Assembly: GCA_046724395.1 (NCBI GenBank)
Contig: JBKOWM010000052.1
Coordinates: 1-34,228, forward strand
Direction: 5' to 3'
Source of the DNA: DATAEU01 sp046724395
Lineage (GTDB): Bacteria > Actinomycetota > UBA4738 > HRBIN12
Length of the DNA: 34,228 nt
The notes under the pieces: model-generated
Told to the model about the DNA's origin: nothing
The model's input: only the letters and a program-made list of their open reading frames with translations
The model's database searches: none
Program-made: the position numbers and the translations under genes
Shown here: in pieces, positions 32,001 through 34,228 of the stretch
How positions within the stretch are numbered: position 1 is the stretch's first letter
Layout of the letters: the number at the start of each line of letters is the position of its first letter

Positions 32001-32386
32001 AGGGGCGAACGATCGTGGCACCCGCGACGTCGGTGCGTCCGGCCGCCTGGACCGAACAGGGCTACCCGTTCTTCTCGGGAACCGGTCGCTATCGGACGAG
32101 GGTCACCGTCCCCGAATCATTTTCCGACTGCCGAGTCTTGCTCCGGATGCCGACGGGAGACGACGTCGTCGAGGCGTACGTGAACGGGGAGTGCGTCGGC
32201 GTGAGGCTGTGGGATCCCTACGAGCTCGACGTCACGAACGCGGTGCATCCGGGCCAGAACGAGCTCGAGATCCGCGTGTCGAACACGCCCGCGAACCTGC
32301 TCAACGCCGCGCCTCGGCCGTCGGGACTCGCGGGCGCACCGACGCTGGTCCCGTCGAGGCGAGTCCGAGTGGAGATCCCGCGATGA
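29081..32386 (+). CDS. Large multidomain glycoside hydrolase, GH106-like (alpha-L-rhamnosidase-related)
   Basis: The 1101-residue protein has no signal peptide and should act in the cytoplasm on imported saccharides. A (beta/alpha)8-type domain spans about 25-450, opening with FGILPFWFLNGELDPDEM and including WIYDEMNWPSG (95-105), as in GH106 and related GH2-like families. Glu240 (YSDEPAMHY) and Glu391 (CESFGG) are candidate catalytic acids. A Rossmann-like, glutaminase-fold domain follows (about 470-610; VAVLWPINAMF, YDVVIVPPMAH), then beta-sandwich regions, and a C-terminal galactose-binding-like jelly roll (about 985-1101; VVEAYVNGECVGVRLWDPY). GTG 29081 overlaps the dehydrogenase stop. 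The exact sugar is uncertain; rhamnose or a related deoxy-sugar is one guess. Confidence 0.8.
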   Translation: MSVNADVPERWVDDRLDLDVFRHPTPEFGILPFWFLNGELDPDEMRFQLRELADKRMHGVVLHGRYGLELPYLSDAYLDRIGFAAQEARPLGLSTWIYDEMNWPSGTADKRVLKARPDLAQRYIECISFRIQGPWFMCLTGEDSRYLDFERSEPVAAFAIGEDSTVIDLTPNLSFERVVPWEVPPGTWRLSYIVQKRADYYIDAMDPESTRTFIEHGYAPYLRAAGDGDRSRPLVGFYSDEPAMHYYMSGGDNPVLPWTKDMFRRFRDRNGYDLRPRLIDLFFDVRPGGARVRYDYFSSTTEFYTNAYYRQLREWCNEHGMVFTAHLLYEEWLRRMIRVEGNLFRHYENMDIVAVDHLYPVVGTRTSPDQHVAIKVASSAAHQFGSPRVICESFGGIFMDATMQRMKWIADWEYVLGVTVLNPHGFHYTLEGNRKRDWPPSQFYQYPWWQHYAAFNDYVSRHSRTLSGGTHLARVAVLWPINAMFATYTPQQRNEVGDRIEEDFNALTDLLLRLHVDFDYLDEDVLARSELRGGAVRLGDEQYDVVIVPPMAHIRVSTLDRLEELVRQGGAVLGGVLLPSEAFGDDGLIDVRDRVRELFRTDPDGTREALGHGTSATLETRDDTRVAFVRAGRIAGRPTEDIHAMAQAATAPPSADVVEAYREGVGRLLDPDVEIENEELFSLRRRKDGREIVFLANPTFETQTTGVHVRGEVEPHLWNPSTGEDRILAPWRFLDGSTAFRVSLPPVGSAFVVVEEPSRPRVVATSFDVDEVEPDAVLGTTRSDRVSVSVEIGDGVARELVSAVESVPDDIVLDGDWGFEAEGGNGLVLERWVATDELDGGEVSDYAGEGVDESTWMPVVAGAWAYQLPAEPARAYPIPVWYRIGLHADVVPADARLVLDGFAGERVRLFVNGSEITDRPERAPFDSQMRTVEIAAALHEGRNVLAVRMDVTGPTGGLLDKVKILGAFCVKEREGRTIVAPATSVRPAAWTEQGYPFFSGTGRYRTRVTVPESFSDCRVLLRMPTGDDVVEAYVNGECVGVRLWDPYELDVTNAVHPGQNELEIRVSNTPANLLNAAPRPSGLAGAPTLVPSRRVRVEIPR

Positions 32387-32877
32387 CGTCGCTCGTCGTC
32401 CGCGAGCTCACCCAGGAGGCGTTCGCGCCGTACGGGCGGATGATCGGCCTGCCCGGTCGCGATCAGGATGCGTCGGGGCCCGGCTGGCGATGGTGGGCGG
32501 AGACGGTGTCGCTGCCGACCGACGGCCGAAGCTTCGGCGTCGGGTACCTCGAATTGTCCGGCTCGCCGATGCGGTTCGACTGGGCGGAGCGTCATATGCG
32601 CTCCGTGGAGGTGGTCGTGCCGCTCGGCCGCGATTGCCTGCTGTACGTGGGACCGCCGGAGCGGCCCGACGAGCCGGCGGCCATCCCCGCGCTCGAGCGA
32701 TTCGAGGTGTTCCGATTGCGCCCGGGGACCGGCGCAGCGATGAGCCCCGGCGTCTGGCACGGGGCGCCGCTGTCCGAGTTGCCGTCCAGCGCGATGGTGC
32801 TGCTCCTCGAGGGCACCGGTCGCGACGACGTGACCGTCGTCCGGTTCGAGGACCGCCCGGTCGACGTCGAGGCGTGA
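32383..32877 (+). CDS. Ureidoglycolate lyase-like cupin (AllA family)
   Basis: The 164-residue protein resembles AllA-type ureidoglycolate lyases: FAPYGRMIGLPGRD (14-27), a central FDWAERHMRSVEVVVPLGRD (65-84) with the conserved His, PGVWHGAPL (123-131) and a C-terminal FEDRPVDVEA. No other allantoin or ureide gene is present, and it lies in a sugar operon with ATGA overlap to the glycosidase, so purine breakdown is doubtful. It may be a lyase or isomerase of a sugar acid with the same fold. Confidence 0.8.
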   Translation: MTSLVVRELTQEAFAPYGRMIGLPGRDQDASGPGWRWWAETVSLPTDGRSFGVGYLELSGSPMRFDWAERHMRSVEVVVPLGRDCLLYVGPPERPDEPAAIPALERFEVFRLRPGTGAAMSPGVWHGAPLSELPSSAMVLLLEGTGRDDVTVVRFEDRPVDVEA

Positions 32878-32878
32878 C

Positions 32879-33901
32879 GTGGCGCGGCTGGCGCCCGTCG
32901 TGCTCGACGCCAACCTGCAACACCACTTCTATCGGGGCGGCCCGTCGATCGCGCGCTTCCGCGGGATCGAGGTCGCCGACGACCATGCGCCGGAGGACTG
33001 GGTCGGTCGTGCACCTGCATGTTCGGAACGACCGAGCGAGGGCTCAGCAGGCTGCCCGACGGCCGCCTTTTGCGCGACGCCATGGCCGAGGAGCCCGAGC
33101 GATTCCTCGGCCCGACGCACGCGTCGGCGTTCGGCGGGAATCCCGGGGTCCTCGTGAAGCTCCTCGACGCCGGGGAGCGGCTCCCCGTTCATTGGCACCC
33201 GTCGCGCGCGTTCGCCCGCGAGCACCTCGGACTCCCGAACGGCAAGACCGAGGCATGGGTCGTCCTCGAGGCGCGCCCAGACTCCGAGGTGTTCCTCGGC
33301 TGGAGGCGGGTCGACCGCGCCGAGATCCAGACCTGGCTGGCTGAGCAGGACGGGCGGCGGTCCTGTCCGAGATGCATCGGATCGAGGTCGCGTCGGGCGA
33401 CGCGCTGCTCGTGCCCGCGTCGACGCTGCACGCCATCGGGGAGGGAATTCTGCTCGTCGAGCTCCAGGGCCGACCGATCTTTCCGTCTTGCTCGAGTGGA
33501 AGGGGTACGAGATCGACGGCGAAACGGCGGGCCATCTCGGGCTGGGGTTCGACGTCGCGCTCGGGTCCGTTCGCACGGATGCGATGTCGGACCGAGAGCT
33601 CACGGAGCTGGCGTCCAGTCCGGCGACCGGCGCCGGACCCGTTCGTCGGTTGTTTCCCGCGGCGGCCGACGAGTTCTTCCGGGCCGATCGCGTGACGGGC
33701 GGGGCCGAGCTCGATGCGGGGTTCTCGATCCTCGTCGTGACGCGCGGCTCGGGCGCGCTCGAGTCCGAGGCCGGTCGTCTCGAGATCGGCCGTGGCCGGA
33801 CCGTCCTCGTTCCCGACGAGGCCGGACCGAGTCGAATCGACGGCGACGTTGAAGGGATCCGCTGCCGCCCGCCGCGTCAGCCGCCGGAGGCGGCGTCCTG
33901 A
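32879..33901 (+). pseudogene. Class I mannose-6-phosphate isomerase-like cupin gene, broken by three frameshifts
   Basis: Reading across three frame changes restores a full-length (about 340 residues) type I phosphomannose isomerase-like protein: LQHHFYRGGPSIARFRG (13-29), EDWVGS, then GRLLRDAMAEEPERFLG, the zinc motif VHWHPSRAFAREHLG, KTEAWVVLE, STLHAIGEG and PTDLSVLLEWKGYEIDG. Breaks lie near 33004-33008 (GGTCG for expected GGTTCG), 33352-33356 (a G run) and 33465-33470 (CAGGG for expected CAGGAG). Each is the loss of one base, and each moves the frame by the same step. The coding pattern on both sides is well kept, so decay is recent or the breaks are assembly errors. If the gene were intact it would link mannose or fructose phosphates to this operon. 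GTG 32879 starts it, just after the previous stop. Confidence 0.75.
33886..33900 (+). promoter_or_regulatory. Shine-Dalgarno and CTG start of the kinase gene
   Basis: GGAGG (33886-33890) is followed by seven bases and then CTG (33898-33900), whose last two bases overlap the TGA of the upstream gene (CTGA). The geometry is that of a coupled ATGA/GTGA start, but the codon is CTG. Confidence 0.6.
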
Positions 33902-34228
33902 GCGATCGGACCGGTCCGCTCGTCGGTCTCGACGTGGGTACGTCCGCGCTGAAGGCCGTCGCCATCACGGACGAGGGCGAGCCCGTTGCCGACGCAGAGA
34001 TCCCGTACGGGGTCGACGTCCCGCAATCGGGCTGGTCCGAGCAGGATCCGGAGCGGTGGGTTGCCGCGGCGTCGAAGGCGCTCGCCGCCCTCGGCGGCCG
34101 GCCGACCGCGGTTTGGCTCTCGGGCCAGATGCACGGGCTCGTCGCGCTCGACGGGTCCGACCGGGTCGTTCGTCCGGCGATCCTGTGGAACGACCAGCGG
34201 TCGGCGGAGCAATGCCGTGAGGTCGAGG
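33898..34228 (+). CDS. xylB: Xylulokinase (FGGY family), partial, right edge of window
   Basis: The visible 110 residues are the N-terminus of a FGGY sugar kinase: LVGLDVGTSALKAVAI (8-23, phosphate-binding loop), QSGWSEQDPERWV (about 46-58), the xylulokinase-type LSGQMHGLVALD (about 77-88) and ILWNDQRSAEQC (about 97-108). It would phosphorylate D-xylulose or a related ketose with ATP. There is no ATG, GTG or TTG at the beginning; the best start is CTG 33898, overlapping the previous stop (CTGA) seven bases after GGAGG. The 3' end lies outside the window. Confidence 0.9.
   Translation, partial: MSDRTGPLVGLDVGTSALKAVAITDEGEPVADAEIPYGVDVPQSGWSEQDPERWVAAASKALAALGGRPTAVWLSGQMHGLVALDGSDRVVRPAILWNDQRSAEQCREVE

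Noticed and set aside
33792..34220. Rightward 142-codon open frame over the kinase start
   Set aside because: It is an Arg-rich shadow; the frame from 33898 carries all xylulokinase motifs.

Overview
This window is high-GC bacterial chromosome with dense, short-spaced operons, many GTG starts and many 4-bp ATGA/GTGA gene overlaps. A membrane histidine kinase fused to an ECF sigma module, lipoprotein signals, a lipoprotein L,D-transpeptidase, CUT1 sugar-import genes and a CaiB-type CoA-transferase suggest a soil Actinomycetota (Thermoleophilia-like) or a high-GC Chloroflexota (Limnocylindria-like). There is no rRNA or other phylogenetic marker, so this is an inference. I saw no tRNA, rRNA, CRISPR array, insertion sequence or phage gene.

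Layout. 1-3274 (minus): the kinase/sigma fusion protein, overlapped by four bases by a membrane protein with a proline-rich tail that runs off the left edge; together they look like a sigma/anti-sigma style signalling pair. 3275-4814: two largely non-coding stretches around a 41-residue membrane peptide gene, then a LuxR-type HTH regulator. 4888-10537: unrelated housekeeping and accessory genes (GH5-like glycosidase, SRPBCC protein, L,D-transpeptidase, DUF2330 protein plus cupredoxin lipoprotein, NUDIX hydrolase), followed by a frameshifted MFS transporter remnant.

11052-18980: a divergent catabolic locus. Leftward: an FAH-family 2-keto-3-deoxy-pentonate dehydratase-like protein, an aldehyde dehydrogenase (alpha-ketoglutarate semialdehyde type) and a PIG-L deacetylase. 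Rightward: an SMP-30 lactonase, a solute-binding-protein-like protein with no signal peptide, a CaiB/BaiF CoA-transferase, an enoyl-CoA hydratase and an SDR dehydrogenase. Lactonase, dehydratase and semialdehyde dehydrogenase fit a Weimberg-type oxidative pentose route lacking its aldonate dehydratase. The CoA genes do not belong to that route and suggest an undescribed variation.

19007-34228: a second divergent locus around a LacI-type promoter region (22558-22723). Leftward: LacI regulator, Gfo/Idh/MocA oxidoreductase, a 27-codon stub of a sugar-phosphate isomerase/epimerase, and a MalK-type ATPase. Rightward: sugar-binding lipoprotein, two permeases, GH13 lipoprotein, zinc alcohol dehydrogenase, a 1101-residue GH106-like glycosidase, a ureidoglycolate-lyase-like protein, a class I mannose-6-phosphate isomerase broken by three frameshifts, and a truncated xylulokinase at the right edge. 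Together these would capture, cleave, import, oxidise/isomerise and phosphorylate a plant- or microbe-derived oligosaccharide.

Points most worth checking: the kinase-ECF fusion; the cytoplasmic binding-protein-like gene inside a CoA-transferase operon; strong Shine-Dalgarno sequences placed before near-cognate ACG and CTG start codons; and the truncated isomerase that keeps its start, ribosome site and overlap.
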